A stretch of 64,000 bases of DNA from Ficedula albicollis (lineage: Eukaryota; Chordata; Aves; Passeriformes; Muscicapidae). The translations under genes and the position numbers were made by a program. The notes beneath the pieces are model-generated. The model ran no database searches. It worked only from the letters and a program-made list of their open reading frames with translations, and was not told where the DNA came from. The DNA is taken from the NCBI RefSeq assembly GCF_000247815.1, contig NC_021672.1:72553084-72617083 (forward strand), in the 5' to 3' direction. Each line of letters starts with the position of its first letter. Position 1 is the first letter of the stretch. This document shows positions 25,222 through 40,719 of the stretch, one piece after another.

Positions 25222-27747
25222 GTCATTAATTATTTTTTATTTTTTTCTTGGTGGCGCTATAGTTTCTTTCCTCTGTTGTGACTTCCTTGGTTGATGATTG
25301 ATGAGAACCTGAGAGGAGGTGATCTGGAGATAAATCTGGGTGTTAAAGGGCATGGCTTCAATTTCTCTTTTGCTGGCTCATTCTCAGCCACTGAATGAAT
25401 TATCCAATGCAAAGAAATCAGTGATACACCCCCACTACATGTACATATTCTACATTGTTTCTTCAGATTCTTAGTGAAGAGAAGTTACAATAAATAGCCA
25501 AGAAGAAATGAAGGCAATATAAATTGGGTTGTAGAAACTAGGATTTCATTTTTGTAGCTGAAGCTCACTTCCTCAGACTGGAGTGCTAGCCTGAACATCT
25601 GATGCTGGTGTAGCAGGATTCAGTAAATTCATGGCAGAATGACGTTCTGAGCAGAGTCAGCCTCTGTGCTGACTTTTTTTTTTTGTGAAGAAGTTTTACA
25701 CAGGATGATGGGGGAAATCCCAGCCGGGGAAATCCCAAACAATGTGTTTCGTTTTCTTGTGCCCTCTCAACCATTTTCAAAAACAAAGGATAAATCCTGG
25801 TGTTCCTGTGGTGGCGTGATGAAAGGAAACCTATCAGTGCAGCAAGAGGGATGGCAGGCCTGGGATTTCCCCTTGCCTGGAGGCTGGGCCAGCAGGCTGT
25901 GCTGCAGGAGGAGGCAGGAATGACAGCACTGGGCTGTGCGACACAGGAGGTTGGCTCGCATCCGCAGCTTAGGAGACCAGTCTTGCAACACTTCATCATG
26001 GCTTTTTAACTTACACTGCTAATTTGGTAGTCCTCAATCCCAATTAGGGACAAAGACACACTGCTGTTTTATAAACTGGATGGAACAACGGATCTAGGAA
26101 GAACTTTATCTGTTGCTAGCTTGGGCAAAACCTATGCTGGCCCTCCAAGATGAGTACTCCTGCACAGATTAGCTACGTGTGTCTAAGGAATTGCACCAGA
26201 AAAAGGCCCTCTAACAAGTAAACCCCACCCCAGGAGCCCAGCCTGGTGGCAGCTGCTGTTTTCCTTTTCCCTTGATAATGACAGTAGCTTTCAGAGGCAG
26301 CTGAAGAATGCCACCTTTCCACAGGTGGCGGTCCCTGCCCAGAAGCTGCCTTGCCCACCCTGCATTGTTCCCCTTGGCACAGAACCACAACCCCTCCCCA
26401 GCTCGCTGCCTTCCCTGCAGAGGTGAGGAACAGCAAGGAGTAACTGAGGTGGGAGGGTGAATGTTCCCTCTGCTCTCGAGAGCACAAGAGGAAGTTTGTC
26501 AGTGGACTCATTCAGAAGTATGCAGAGCCTCTTTCTGGCAGCAGCAGATATATTTTATCTTACACAGCCCTCCTGACTGTACTCGGCCTGGCTGAAGACA
26601 ATGAATGTGAGTTGTCAGGAAAAATAACTAAGGGACAGTCATGTCTACAGCCCCCTGCCATTCTGGCTTCCCTCATGTTTTATAGGGCCTTCTTTGAAAA
26701 GTCCTCACCATCAGTGCTGTGACAGCAATTACATTTTGAAGTCCCACATATGCAACCCTAATCCTGTAAGACATGTGTAGCCAGGTAGAATCCTTAAGAA
26801 TTCCAGCAGGCCCTGACTGTATCTCGCTGCTGTAAATCCTCAGCATCAGCAGCAACGGAGCAGTTTACCAGAAGAATGACCCTAGGTGGCAATGGGTGAA
26901 AGCAACAGTGCTGACATGTGGCTGCATCTCCCCCTGAAGCCACAGGGAAAAATGCTTCATTTTATAGATATTGCTTGAGGGATATGATGAAGAGTCGCCT
27001 CTTTCCTTAGCCTGCATGCTTTTACACAGCGCTCAAAATAAGGAACAAAAAATCCCCCTGCTCCAGAAACCAGCTCTGGAAAAAGTGCTGTGTTGCCTTG
27101 GCACCTTGGGAACAGTGTGAATGCCTGCAGATACCAGGAAAGTAGATAAACTGGTATTTCCTAACCTGCCGAGTATGTGGTGCTTTTCTGCATGTCTCAA
27201 GTGAAGGATTCACGTGGCTTTCTGTAAGCAAAAGATAACATCTCTTTTATTATTCACATGTTCTATACAAGTATATATTTCATATTACTCAGACCACAGA
27301 AACAAAAAGATATAAAAAACCTCACAGCAATTTCTCAAAAAAAACCAAAACCAAACACACTTTTGGGCAGAAGGGAGAGAGGGAGCCAGTGCTGCTTGGG
27401 GCAGTGCTGATTTTGCAGGACAAAGCTAAACAGTTAGAGGAAACAGAAACTTCAGTTCCTTGAAATTTTAAGACGATTCCTAGCGGGAAGTCACACAATG
27501 GGTTGACCACCATGACTCAAACCTGAGTTAGAATTGGTTCAGTATGTTTTGGAGAATCCCAGGAACTTTAAAAAGCATCCTAAGGTCAGGCAGCCTGAGC
27601 ATGGCAGTGGCACCGTGAGGCATGTTAGGAAGAGAAGGGTGACAGGAAGGACACCCGCACTGGATACCAGCTCTAAACAGAGCCATGTTCAAGTGTAGGG
27701 CTGTATTAAACAGGAATTAGCTGAACTAGGACTGTATTACCAGACCT
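25222..27747. other. MICAL3-BID intergenic spacer
   Basis: No exon, repeat family or RNA gene is recognised here. Short open frames on both strands (for example 25586-25999 and 26173-26511) have no recognisable motifs. Confidence 0.6.
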
Positions 27748-28027
27748 GAAAGGCGGTTGTAACAAAGTGGGGCCTGGCCTCTTCTCCCAGGCAACAAGTG
27801 GCAGAATGAGAGCACAAAATATTAAACTGCGCCGGGGGAGGTTCGGCACGAGCACGGAGTAATTGCGCTGCCCCGGGAGGCCGTGACGCCGCTGTCCCCG
27901 GAGGTGTTCAGAGGAAGGCTGGATGTGGCGCTGAGTGCCATGGTCGCGCGGCGTGGTGGCGTTTGGTCACAGGATGGAGACGACCATCTCACAGGTCCTT
28001 TCCAGCCTAATTGGTTCTGTGATTTTA
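27748..28027 (+). mobile_element. CR1 LINE fragment, GC-rich copy
   Basis: Read on the + strand this is the CR1 3' end: a CTCTTCTCCCAGGCAACAAG segment, then GAGGTGTTCAGAGGAAGGCT, GAGTGCCATGGTC and the terminal CCTTTCCAGCCTAATTGG and TTCTGTGAT. It has many CpGs compared with the other copies here. It ends about 70 bases before the poly(C) run. Confidence 0.88.
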
Positions 28028-28089
28028 AGCCCACAGAACGTTTTTAAGCGAAAAAAATCTGCACTTATTCGGCAGGGAGAGAAGCGATT

Positions 28090-30010
<1,921 letters not shown>

Positions 30011-31276
30011 TCAGGGTGGGTGAAGGCTGGAGCAGGAGATTGGGAGTGTGTGAAGTGGAAGGGAACGGAGTGAGCAGGGGTTAAAGGGTGTTTCTGTAAG
30101 TTACATGCTTTGGCTATAGTCTGTGTACCGTGCAGTGTCTGTGGGTTTGGTAAAGGGGATGTTCTTGTCTTCTTTTAAACAATATTTTTTGCAGCTTTAA
30201 TTAAAAAAAAAAAAGGTATAGTGCATCAGAGCTATTTAAATACTAAAGTCTTCATTCAGGAAGTCAATGCTTATTTCAGATATGATGAACATTTCTTTAT
30301 GTCGCTTGCAATATCTAGGCCGTGATCTCATCGTGGGATACTTGTTATCTCTTCAAAACGGTTAAAGTGTTTGGTGGAAGAAAGAGCAAAGTGGTTCCCC
30401 GACAGGAAATTAATTTTGAAGTTCTTGTTTTGGTTTGTTTTTTTCGGAAAGGACTTTTTGCAAAAGTCCACCTGTGGGGAAGAGTGGTTTTTGTTCTGTT
30501 ATAACTTTGTCATAATCAGACTGAAACTGTTTTCACCTGCCTGGAAGCATAACATCTTAAAAGGTGTTATTTAAAAAGAAGGGGTTTTCTATGTGGGGTT
30601 TTTTTCCCTTTCCTTTGCAATCTCTTTACATGAGTTTACTGGTGTTACGCAGAAACACTGGGGAAATGCATTGTTTAAAAAGTAGCATTCCAGCACCCTG
30701 TTACTCGCTCGGATTTCTGCAACCCGTCTCTTCCCATTTTCTTGCTGTCCTTTGTAGGTCTCTTGTCTTTCTTTAGAGATATCTGGGAGGGCTTAGGGAC
30801 CTGCTAGAGGCAAAACACTTCCATTGTGCATGTGCAGAGTATAACAGGTGATGGCAAACCTTGTGGATAGACTGCCCTGCACCAAGGAAGGCTGGTGTGA
30901 AAAACCTCCCCTTCTTGTTTGCACCTGGTGACATTTGCTGAATTTAGGAAGAAAAAAATGTGACTAATTTTTGGTTAGGTGGTTTTGTTGGGTTCCTGCC
31001 CTCCCAGTTTCTTAAAACCAGATGAGGCCAGCTGAGAATGCGAGTTCAGTTTCTCACTGCACAGGCAGCAGAGCAGGGTGCCAGACTCCACCAGGGCTGC
31101 CTGTCAAACCTGGAGGCTGTGCTCCCGGGATTTGGGCATGCCTGAACCCAGAACCAGCACACTGCACCTCTGGATAATCTGAGGGCCTTGTAAAGGTGCT
31201 CAGTGTGGCTTTTTATTTCTGTTAGATCCTAAACCAGTAAGAACTGTGATGTACAGTTAGGGGATAATATGGGCTC

Positions 31277-31293
31277 TGTGTGTGTGTGTGTGT
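31277..31293. repeat. (TG)n microsatellite
   Basis: 17 bases of uninterrupted TG alternation within the BID first intron. Confidence 0.9.
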
Positions 31294-34200
31294 ATTTGCT
31301 GAATACTCCCACTTGAGGTCATTCATGCCATGTCCCTATACTGTGTATTTCCTGTGTAACAGGATGACAGGAGTCATCCACACTCAGCAGGAGTCTGAGA
31401 AGCTGACTGATAAACCAGTTTGTTTTTTTTTCCTGTAATAGAATGAAAATGTTTGCAGTCGAAGCAGGCAGACACATAAATCTTGTGACTGTCGCCTTTG
31501 GAGACCTTCCTGGAGCAGCCTGGTGCTTGGAGGTCATCGGATGGCGGAGAAGGGACTGTCTCTGATGACTCTGAACAGGTTTCTGCGCTGGTGTGGCTGT
31601 GGAGGAGCAGTGTCAGGGTTGTGCTTTGTGACAAAGCAGCTCCTTTGGCCTGTGGGTATGCACTCCCCAGCAGGAAAAAGCCAGCCTGCGGTTTCTCTGC
31701 TGAGGGGAATTCATGCAGATGGGCAGGTTTCGTTTTCATTGCTTAGCAGTTCCTAGATGAGTAAAAGAGCAGAATTTACTATAAATTTTGGTTTGTTTTC
31801 TTGGGTTATTTTTTTTCTCAAGGAGCCGCCTTCTCCTTTTTTTCTTGGCATGCTATGGCTTTTTGTCTGTGTCAGATTACAAAAGAGTTTTGGGGGCTGG
31901 AATTATCTCTGTGCTGTGCAAAGCCAAGTATGTGAAAGTATTTCTAATTAGCGAGTGGAGCTTATCTTTTAACCAAAGGTGCAAAACTCTTGGAAGTCTG
32001 AGCCCCTTTTCATTTTGGATGGCTTTGCTTGGGGTTGGAGGAGCTTGCAGGGGGCTGAGTTTAGCTTTAATTAAAGCTTATCAGTAATAATTACGTTATG
32101 TGCATAGATGGTCCCTTCCTCAGAGATTGTACAAATTTGATTTTTTTTGACCCAGACAAGATAGGAAGGATATAGGGAAATGAGGGATAAAATCTAGAAA
32201 GAAATGCTGAGTCACAGTGTCCAGTGCCACTCTTTAGGTTTGGTAGCAATCTGTTAAACTTCTGTGGTTGCCTTGATTTGTACCAGATGTCTGCAGTGAA
32301 CCCTGTCCTGGCACTGCTTGGAGGTGCAGCTTGGCAGGACTGAGGAAAGGCCTGTACCCCATCATGCATTATGGGAATTCTGCTCTTTCTCCCCCTAAAG
32401 GACAGTGTAATTGTGACTTTAAACTCCTCCTACCTCAGTAGCTTGCTCCCCACTTTCCCTTAAACTCTAAGAGCTTTTATTCAGCTTCACTGAAGTATGA
32501 GCAGGGGCCGTGGACTGTGCGTGCAATCATGCCACACATGGATGTTGGATTTTTGTTTAAATGTCTGCAAACCTGCTCTATTTCCTGTGACCTTTGGCCA
32601 GTTTGTAGTGCTCTTACTGCTCTTTGTAGAATGGGCAATACCAGGTCCCTTAAATATTTTGGGCTATTTCCTTCATCTTTTAAAGACACAGGTGTTCCTT
32701 GGTAAGTGTAGCTTCTGCTTGTTCAGTGTAGTTGCTGTAATCCCTTTAGATTGACAGCCACACGAAACAAATCCACTTAGGTCAGCACTTGCTGTATTTT
32801 GGGTTTGTCAGCTCTTCCTGTGTTTCAACATCAACCTGTTCCTCCTAAGGTAGAACTGAAAGCAAAATGTTTTTGCTTTGCTTCATGCAGAGTCATGTGT
32901 TTTCTCCTAGAAGAACGGACACTTTTTCACAGCTAACAGAGCCTGTAAGTGTTGAGTGGAAGAAGCAATGTGCTGAGGTATCTCCTGTTTGCCTGGCACT
33001 AGGAAATGTGTACTCCTGCAGGCATCTATTTGCAGTTTTCCTGTCACAGTTCCCAAATGGCTCCTGCAGCATTTCTTTGAGAGGGAATATTTTCTTAGCT
33101 CTGTATTGTCGTGAAAGGTGTTTAAAAGAGATGCTTTCTTTATGCTCACAGTGTATGAGGTGCTCTTGTCAAATGGCTTTGATCACGGTGATGCTTTGAG
33201 TTACTATCATTTTTGGCTGCCTGGTTTGATGCACAACTTTCTTTTTAAGGTCCTTGAAGATTTCTGGGCTACTGTCATAAGATATTTCTTCAAGATTATC
33301 TTGATTTTTTTTTTTTTTAATATATTTTTGTACCTGCTTCATCAGTTTAACTGTCATGGTGGGAATGGAGGCTGCAGTGCAGCACAGTGGGAGAATGGAA
33401 TCAAAGGATCTGTGTCAGACTTTCCTGCTGGGGATCTCCTCTGGCTGATGCACAGTTGTTTTATAAAAGTGAGGAGCATAAGAGACATTTACATTTCTGA
33501 TACACTGGGCGTTTAGGAGGAGGAGAGCCTGTTGAAAATTCACTCTCGTCTTCTGGAAAAGCTGTCAAATATTGGCACAGGGTTGTGGATGCTCTCAGAG
33601 CACATGAGCATGCAGCTATGAAGACTTGTCTTTGTACCCCTTCCTCTAGAAATGCTTTGGGTCTTTTTATGATGAATGTTCAGAGTCTGAGAGGGTGGGC
33701 AGGCTCCACTGAAGACATTCTGGGGAATACCAGCTGTGAGAATTCCCTTGACAGTAAATTGTCCAGTGCACTGAATTGTTGCTCCTTGAGTGCTGTCCTG
33801 GCTGTTGCATCAGCATTCTTGTTTTACCTCAGCAGCCCAAGTGCTGAAGTGTTGTTCTTTGGACATGTAATTTCTGATGGGCCGCTCTGATCCAGTATTT
33901 AAACTTCACACTGAAACATCTTTACAGCTTCTCTTTGTTCCAGAAAGCAGTGCAGCAGATATTCCTGGTGCTTATCAGCGTAGAAAGGGAATTCTTGCCT
34001 ACTCCTATGGCCTGAATGGCAGAGGGAATGCTACTGTTAGGGGTCACCTGTGTCCGTAAAGCTGTATTTTTGAATTCTTTTTTTAAATTACTTCTGACCA
34101 GTTTCTTGTTTTGCTCATCTAACTAGCCAGTCAGGCAAAGGAAAAACAAGATTTACATTCCTCTTTGCTGTTGGTGTCAGCTCTGAAATGCATCCAAATT

Positions 34201-35275
34201 GCAAAATGACATTCCTGACTTTCTGACTTGTGGCTGGTCTGTGCTCATGCTGGCACAGAACAGTAGTACGTGTATTACAGCTAAAATCAGGAGGATTGTC
34301 TTGTGCTGTAGGTGGCATGACAGTTCTTGTATCCAGTCCCACTTTGAGGTCTTACAGCTGGCAGAGCCTGTCCTAGTGGCACCTGCAACTCTCAGAGCAC
34401 TGTTGCTGAGTGCTGAGGCTATCTGCTGCAGGAACTGGGCACTTTGTAGCTTCTCCAGTAAAAGCATCTTTGCCAGAGTGCAAGGGTCCAGTACCCATGG
34501 CATGCTCTGAATCCAGAAGCAAGTCTTGCATTTCTCTGGTTGGACACTGTCACTTGCACATCACTAGTGATGGTTGGAGTTTGTCCCAGTGCTGCCTGCT
34601 CTCAGTCTGTTTGTTTGTCCTTCCTTGATAATATCAAAACACTGGAACTGTGATTCCTCACTGCTTCCTGCTTTTCCATTGTTTCTGAGCGGCAGACATA
34701 AGAGCTGCTTGCACGTGCACTGTGCCATTGTAGCAGGGCTGAAATAGATATATTTTGAACAGGAAGCTAGCCCTGTAAAGACCAGCAGTCTTGTGTGATA
34801 GTGGTGATGGTGCTTTTTCATCAGGGTTTGCTCTGCTCCCTCCAGCCAGGTCCTGAGGAAAGATAATTTTCCTAACCTTACCGAGGAGGTGAAGTGCAGC
34901 ACGACCCAGCTGGAGTTGCTCAACACCAAAGAGGAAAAACAACCCAGTGCCAGATCCAAGAAACTGCCTGCTCTCTGATAGCCAGGATCCAAGTCCTGTC
35001 CTTACCTCTTAGGTGTGGCTAAAAAACATGGAGATGGGGAAATTCGGTTTGGTTCCAGCTGCAGTTAGCTGAATTCAAACTCCAGCTGCAGACTTCCTGC
35101 CGACTCAGTTTAAGCTCAGCTCTCTGTAGGCTGGCTCCTGAAGAATAAAGTGTTGTCGTGCTGCCTCTGTCACTGATCTGATACAGAAACCACACTGATG
35201 AAAAGTTCCTGCCTACCTTTTTGTTTTTTTAGAGCATTAGTAATGTGGCAGTGCTCCTTCTTACTCATTCATATG

Positions 35276-35451
35276 CTGCGTGGGGGCTGGTCAGCAGAGC
35301 TTTTTGAGCCAAATGAGAAGAGTGGTTGATGAGGGGTTTGGCTCGTTTTCTTCCTAAGAAGTCCTGCGTGGGGGCTGGTCAGCAGAGCTTTTTGAGCCAA
35401 ATGAGAAGAGTGGTTGATCAGGGGTTTGGCTCATTTTCTTCCTAAGAAGTC
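35276..35451. repeat. Tandem duplication, 2 x 88 bp
   Basis: 35276-35363 is repeated at 35364-35451, both beginning CTGCGTGGGGGCTGGTCAGC, with two or so substitutions. A separate 102-bp duplication starts at its last base. Confidence 0.92.
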
Positions 35452-35654
35452 AAAAGTACTGCCCTGATAACCAGAAGATTGCTACAATTAATGTCAGCAT
35501 GAAAAGGCAAAAGACTTTCAATAACTTAAATAAATTTCTATCCAAAAAGCCACAAAAGTACTGCCCTGATAACCAGAAGATTGCCACAATTCATGTCAGC
35601 ATGAAAAGGCAAAAGACTTCCAATAACTTAAATAAATTTCTATCAAAAAAGCCG
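35451..35654. repeat. Tandem duplication, 2 x 102 bp
   Basis: 35451-35552 is repeated at 35553-35654. Both begin CAAAAGTACTGCCCTGATAA and differ at a few positions. It abuts the 88-bp duplication directly. Since 102 is a multiple of three, it gives a repetitive but non-genic open frame. Confidence 0.92.
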
Positions 35655-37144
35655 ACTGACACCTTTTTAGAATTGTCTCTAATAAAGTTTTTCTTCCAAA
35701 GAGGAAGATTAAACCCCCTTTAAACAAAGAGTGCAGTGTATTTCTAAGCTAAAACAGACAGCTGAGAGTGCTTGGTGTCCAGGCTGGGATGATAATTCTG
35801 TACTAAAGCAACATAAAGAAGCAAAGGTAAAAATGCCCCAGCTAAGGCAATAGTAAGTATTCAGCATGTTCTGCATCAAAAGTATGAGGAGTAAAGAGCT
35901 TTGTGTTGGTGCTGGATTTTGTTTTCTCTTGCTGGAAAGATTAGTTAGTAGCATTATTTGCATCCTAAAGAAGCTGAAAGAAAGAGAAACAAAAGCTGAT
36001 GACCTCAAGCAATCCTCTGTCCTGCTTAGGTGTATCAGGGAGAGGTTGTTCTGCTCAGATTTTAGGCACTCATGATTCCTGACTAACAGGGCATTCCTCC
36101 CAAGGGCCAAGCAAATAAACTGCAGGTGACAGGCAGGAGGTGTGACCTGCTCTGGTCCGCTGAGCTGATGGTATCTCCAAGTATGCTCCTCATGGCTTCT
36201 CAGTTTTGCCACTTCCAAAATGAGCTCTTGATGTTGCATGCTGCCTCAGAGGTCAGTGGGTGGAAAAAACGCTTAGTTTGTTTGGAAGCAGTGTTCCCTG
36301 TGGCAGGGGAAGTCCTGACACCCTCCAAGCCAATAGCTTTGGTGTTAACCAGATGTGCCAAGCCATCCTTTAGTTTCACAGCTGTCTGTAGGTGCATCCA
36401 TAGGTGCATTCATCCCCCAAGGGTCTTGTTGAGACCATCCTTCACCTGACTTAGACCTTGCATGTCTCTGTTCTCCCACCACCCTGCTTGTCTTTCTGAA
36501 GCCTAGAAGCAAATTCTACTTTAGGAGTGATTCTCAAATGAGGCAAAATCCTGGGGTGTTCTAAACGCTACAGGCTGGTGAATCATTTGCAGAGTAAGGA
36601 GCAATGGGGACAGGTTTCCTGTGGTAATGTTAAAATCCTGTTTACTCATCTCAGCACTGTTGGTTTTGCACACCAAGATCCCTTTCCTGGGCTGTTTAGT
36701 TCCTATTGGGTTTATGGGCTAGAAGTGGAGTGGCTTTTGGTGACTTTGGGCTCTGTGATGTGGTATTCGCTTACACTTTCATGACCTGAAGTGCTGCAGA
36801 CAGCAGTGGCACAGCTCAGAATATCCTCAGGTAAGGAACTTCTTAAGTCTGATGCTGTTTCTCTTTATTTTCCAATAGTGGCTGGTTATGTAAAGTAGTT
36901 GTGCCTCTGGCAAGTTCTCATGAAGACAGTAAAACTGAGTGGTTGTGGTTTGATACGTGGATTTAAAATGTCAGGACCTACCAAATATTTGGTTTCCCTG
37001 CCTGTAAAATGATGCCCTCGCTTAGTAAAAAGCTCTGTAGGTCAGCAATGAAACGTCTGCCTGCAGGACAGATAAGTGCCACCAGAGGCAGAAAGGGACA
37101 AATAAAACATTGTTTTATTTCTTCCAATAATGATGTCATCCTGA

Positions 37145-37264
37145 CTGCCACACCCAAAGTTCTTACATTTCAGCTGTCACACGGGGAAAGCAGTGCTCAG
37201 GCTGCTGCCACACCCAAAGTTCTTACATTTCAGCTGCCGCACGGGGAAAGCAGTGCTCAGGCTA
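37145..37264. repeat. Tandem duplication, 2 x 60 bp
   Basis: 37145-37204 is repeated at 37205-37264. The shared core starts CTGCCACACCCAAAGTTCTT, with only a few substitutions (such as TCACACGG versus CGCACGG). Confidence 0.92.
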
Positions 37265-39981
37265 GAAGTTGTTGACTTTGCCAATGACCGATACTTTATT
37301 GCAGTTTCTACTCCTTAGATTTTAATTGCTCCCAACTCAAACGTGAGACATAAACATCTTGACAGCTCACACAATGGGTCCATTGACGGATAGCGTCACT
37401 GTCTGGTGTTCATATGGGGGGTGTCTCAGAATCCAGACACAGTATTAAAGGAGTCAGTCCTACAGGCCTGTGGCCTCCCTGCTGAACACTGTGTTTGCCT
37501 ACCAGTGTCTGCTGGAGCTGAGAATAGTAACTCCCAGGCTGAGCTGTGTCTGAGAGGAAGCCATGGTAAGCAGAGACATTGTGGGGTGGCTTCTTTTCTG
37601 AGCAGTCTTGAAGATGTAGCACTGGTGTGGAGATCAAAACTGATTTTTAGGGTTGCTTGGCACTGCTGCAGGTGCTCTGGGACCTGCAGCACTGAGAGCT
37701 GTGGGGAGTTCCCCCCAGCAGGTAACCACAGTGTAATACACTGTATGAGGCTTTTCCTTTGGATCACCCCTCACTGCATGATGTGGCAGGAGTTGAGGTG
37801 TGGGAGAGAGGCATGGAGTGCCAGTTGTCTTGTAGTCCTGCTTCTCCCTCTTTTCCACCATGCAAACTTGCAGTGCCATCTCTCCTTGAGGCCTGGAGTC
37901 AGAGGGTTCTGGCCCTGCCTGCTCTTGCCTCTGGTGATGCCACTGCTCACTGGTGGACTGCAGGTGGGAAAAGCTCTTCTGGTGAGTTCCTTGTGAGATT
38001 TAAAGGATAATGCAACTTGGGGATGAGAGGGAGAAACAGGAGATGGGACGCCAGACCTGAAGTAGCTGTGTTGTTGGAGAGCAGTAAGTGCCATGCTTCA
38101 GGGTGTACTCAGCCCCATCTAGAGCCTGCCTTGGAGGAAGCATCCACATAGTTCACTTGTGAAAAATCATAGAATTCACTTGTGGAAACTGCTGTGTGTG
38201 GGTGGAATGAGGTCTTTCCTACTGCACTGACAGGCTGCTGGTGGATGTGCTTCTCTAACTGTAATTATGTTTTCTTACCAAATGTCTCTCCACAGTCCTG
38301 CATCCCATACAATGTTGAGTTGGAATGAACATGCCCTGCACTGATTATGTAGACCTGATTTAAGCTTCTTAAACTTGTGCTTAAAGTGCCTCCTTAATTT
38401 CTTTCTAAGAAAGAGAGAAAGAACAGGTCAAAAAAACTGGTTGTAGTCTAATGTGTTGAATGCTTCAAGGCATTTAGTGATTTCTCAGAAGCAGCTCATT
38501 TCTCACAAAGAAATGAGTGCTTCTCACAAAGCTCATTTGTCTAATGAGTGAATTGAAGTAAAAAATGAATAATGTATCCAAATTAGTTGGTGTTTCAATT
38601 AAAATATCATATTCTGTGAAAATTCATTGCAGGATTTCAGCAGCCCTAAGGCAGCCTTAGCAAATGATCTAGTTTGACTCTGAATATGAGTGCATATGGT
38701 GTTTGCATCCTTTATCCATCTTTTCTCCTTCTCCAACCTTTTTCCTTCCACCAGAAACAATCTTAATCTGAATGTAAAACTACCAGGATTCCAAAGTCTT
38801 AGTGATTAAAAAATTTGGGTGATACCAGCATGATTACATTTGACTGTTTGGGGAAGACTTGTTTGTTTTTGTTTTGTTTTGTTTCTTTGTTTGGGTTTTT
38901 TTTTGAGATTCCATTAAGGAATTTGACTTCTCACAAGGAACCTTGTGACTATCAAAGCTTTTGCATCGATTCGAAGTAGTTATGTAAAACTTGAGGTTTG
39001 TGTAATTACTAGTAACTAACATAAAAAATAATTTGCCCTGTATTGTAGAAGTGGGGTGTGAGAGAAATCCTTTTTCCTCTGGTGTGTTTTTGACCACCCA
39101 AGCAGAACTTTCTTATCTGAGGGCAGGTGTTGCCTTCAGGGGCATTTACTGCGTGGGTGGTCAGTCTTTGGTTTAGGAAATTCAGTTTGTGAAGTTATCA
39201 TGTTCAGGCTCCCTTATCTTCATTTTTGCCATATTAGTACTTTGGAGTGTGGTGGAACTTTTCATTGTTCTGGTTGTGTGGTTTTTTTCTCTGCTTGTGT
39301 GCTGGAGTAGACAAAATTGCTATTTGCAACTGTGGTGGGTGACTTTTTTTAATGTGTCTATTCTTGTGGACTTGGCCTGAGGAGTTTCTGTATCTCCACA
39401 GAGCTGATTTGATCCCTGAGGGAAGGCAAGAACCCACAGGTGTTGTAGGTCTCTTCTCCCTGCACAGCCACTGATATCTGCAGGTGCAGCACGCACCTGG
39501 CTGGGCTGGAGCAGTCTGTGCCTCTTCATTTAAAGCAGAGAGTGGGAAAATTGCATTAAAAGGAAATGTTATCTCTAAAACCAGAATATGTGCAAACTGG
39601 GACTTTACCTAACCTACAGAAATACTGCTTGTGTGGACAACTCCTGAGGAGTTCGCACAAAGCCGAAGTCCTGCCACAAACTTAATTCCAAATCCCCGCT
39701 TTCCTCTTAATCTCAGCATTCTGTTTCAAGTTCTCTAACCTGAATTAACACCTGTGTCTCTTCCAGCAAAGTCAAGCCCAGAAGAAAGGTCACCCTGACC
39801 TCTTTCAGAGCCCCTTCAGGTCCCAAAGAACAGGACAGAGGACTCTCTCCAGCCAGAACACTCCTTAGGGTAGAAGTGAGTAACAGCAATAGGGACTCAA
39901 ATGGAACAGAGGAAAATGCAAAGCAGCAGGGGATAAGTCTAAGTGTTGTAGCTGTTAGTCTGACATGATTCCATGAAAAGA

Positions 39982-40684
39982 AGAGCTCATGGTTAAGAGG
40001 CTTCCTGTGGGCTTTTGTGTGTTTCAGACGTATTTGAGACTGTGTTTTGGTCTTGGACTTCCAAGAGCCTTTGGAAAGTTGGGAGATTCATGGTCTCTTG
40101 AAATATGCCTCTGGTTTGCTTCAGAGTTGGAATTTCTTTCTGCTTTCACTTTCCTCTTTTTTACCAGCACACTTAGTTTTTAAAAAACCACAGATTTGAG
40201 GAGTTGTCACTGTGAAATAGGGTCATTTATCGCTAGCCCAGGTCTTTGATGGTTAGCAGGCCTTTTCTTTGGGTTCCTTAGTGCTTCTAGCCCATTTTTG
40301 GCTAGAAGGTACCTGCATAATAACCAGGTTATTAGAGCTCATGGTTAAGAGGCTTCCTGTGGGCTTTTGTGTGTTTCAGACGTATTTGAGACTGTGTTTT
40401 GGTCTTGGACTTCCAAGAGCCTTTGGAAAGTTGGGAGATTCATGGTCTCTTGAAATATGCCTCTGGTTTGCTTCAGAGTTGGAATTTCTTTCTGCTTTCA
40501 CTTTCCTCTTTTTTACCAGCACACTTAGTTTTTAAAAAACCACAGATTTGAGGAGTTGTCACTGTGAAATAGGGTCATTTATCGCTAGCCCAGGTCTTTG
40601 ATGGTTAGCAGGCCTTTTCTTTGGGTTCCTTAGTGCTTCTAGCCCATTTTTGGTTAGAAGTGCCTGCATAATAACCAGGTTATT
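39982..40684. repeat. Tandem duplication, 2 x ~352 bp
   Basis: 39982-40333 is repeated at 40334-40684. Both begin AGAGCTCATGGTTAAGAGGC and end ATAACCAGGTTAT. The copies differ by very few bases near the 3' end. It is the first member of a cluster of duplications running to 45955. Confidence 0.93.
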
Positions 40685-40719
40685 GCCCTGGTGAAAGTGG
40701 CTTGGTAGGGAGGGAGTGA

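Larger units (their letters stand above)
30011..39981 (+). other. BID: BID first intron, unique part
   Basis: About 10 kb of AT-rich intronic sequence. I find a (TG)n repeat at 31277-31293, short tandem duplications at 35276, 35451 and 37145 and a 16-bp perfect palindrome at 32063-32078. No coding exon is recognised. Confidence 0.65.
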
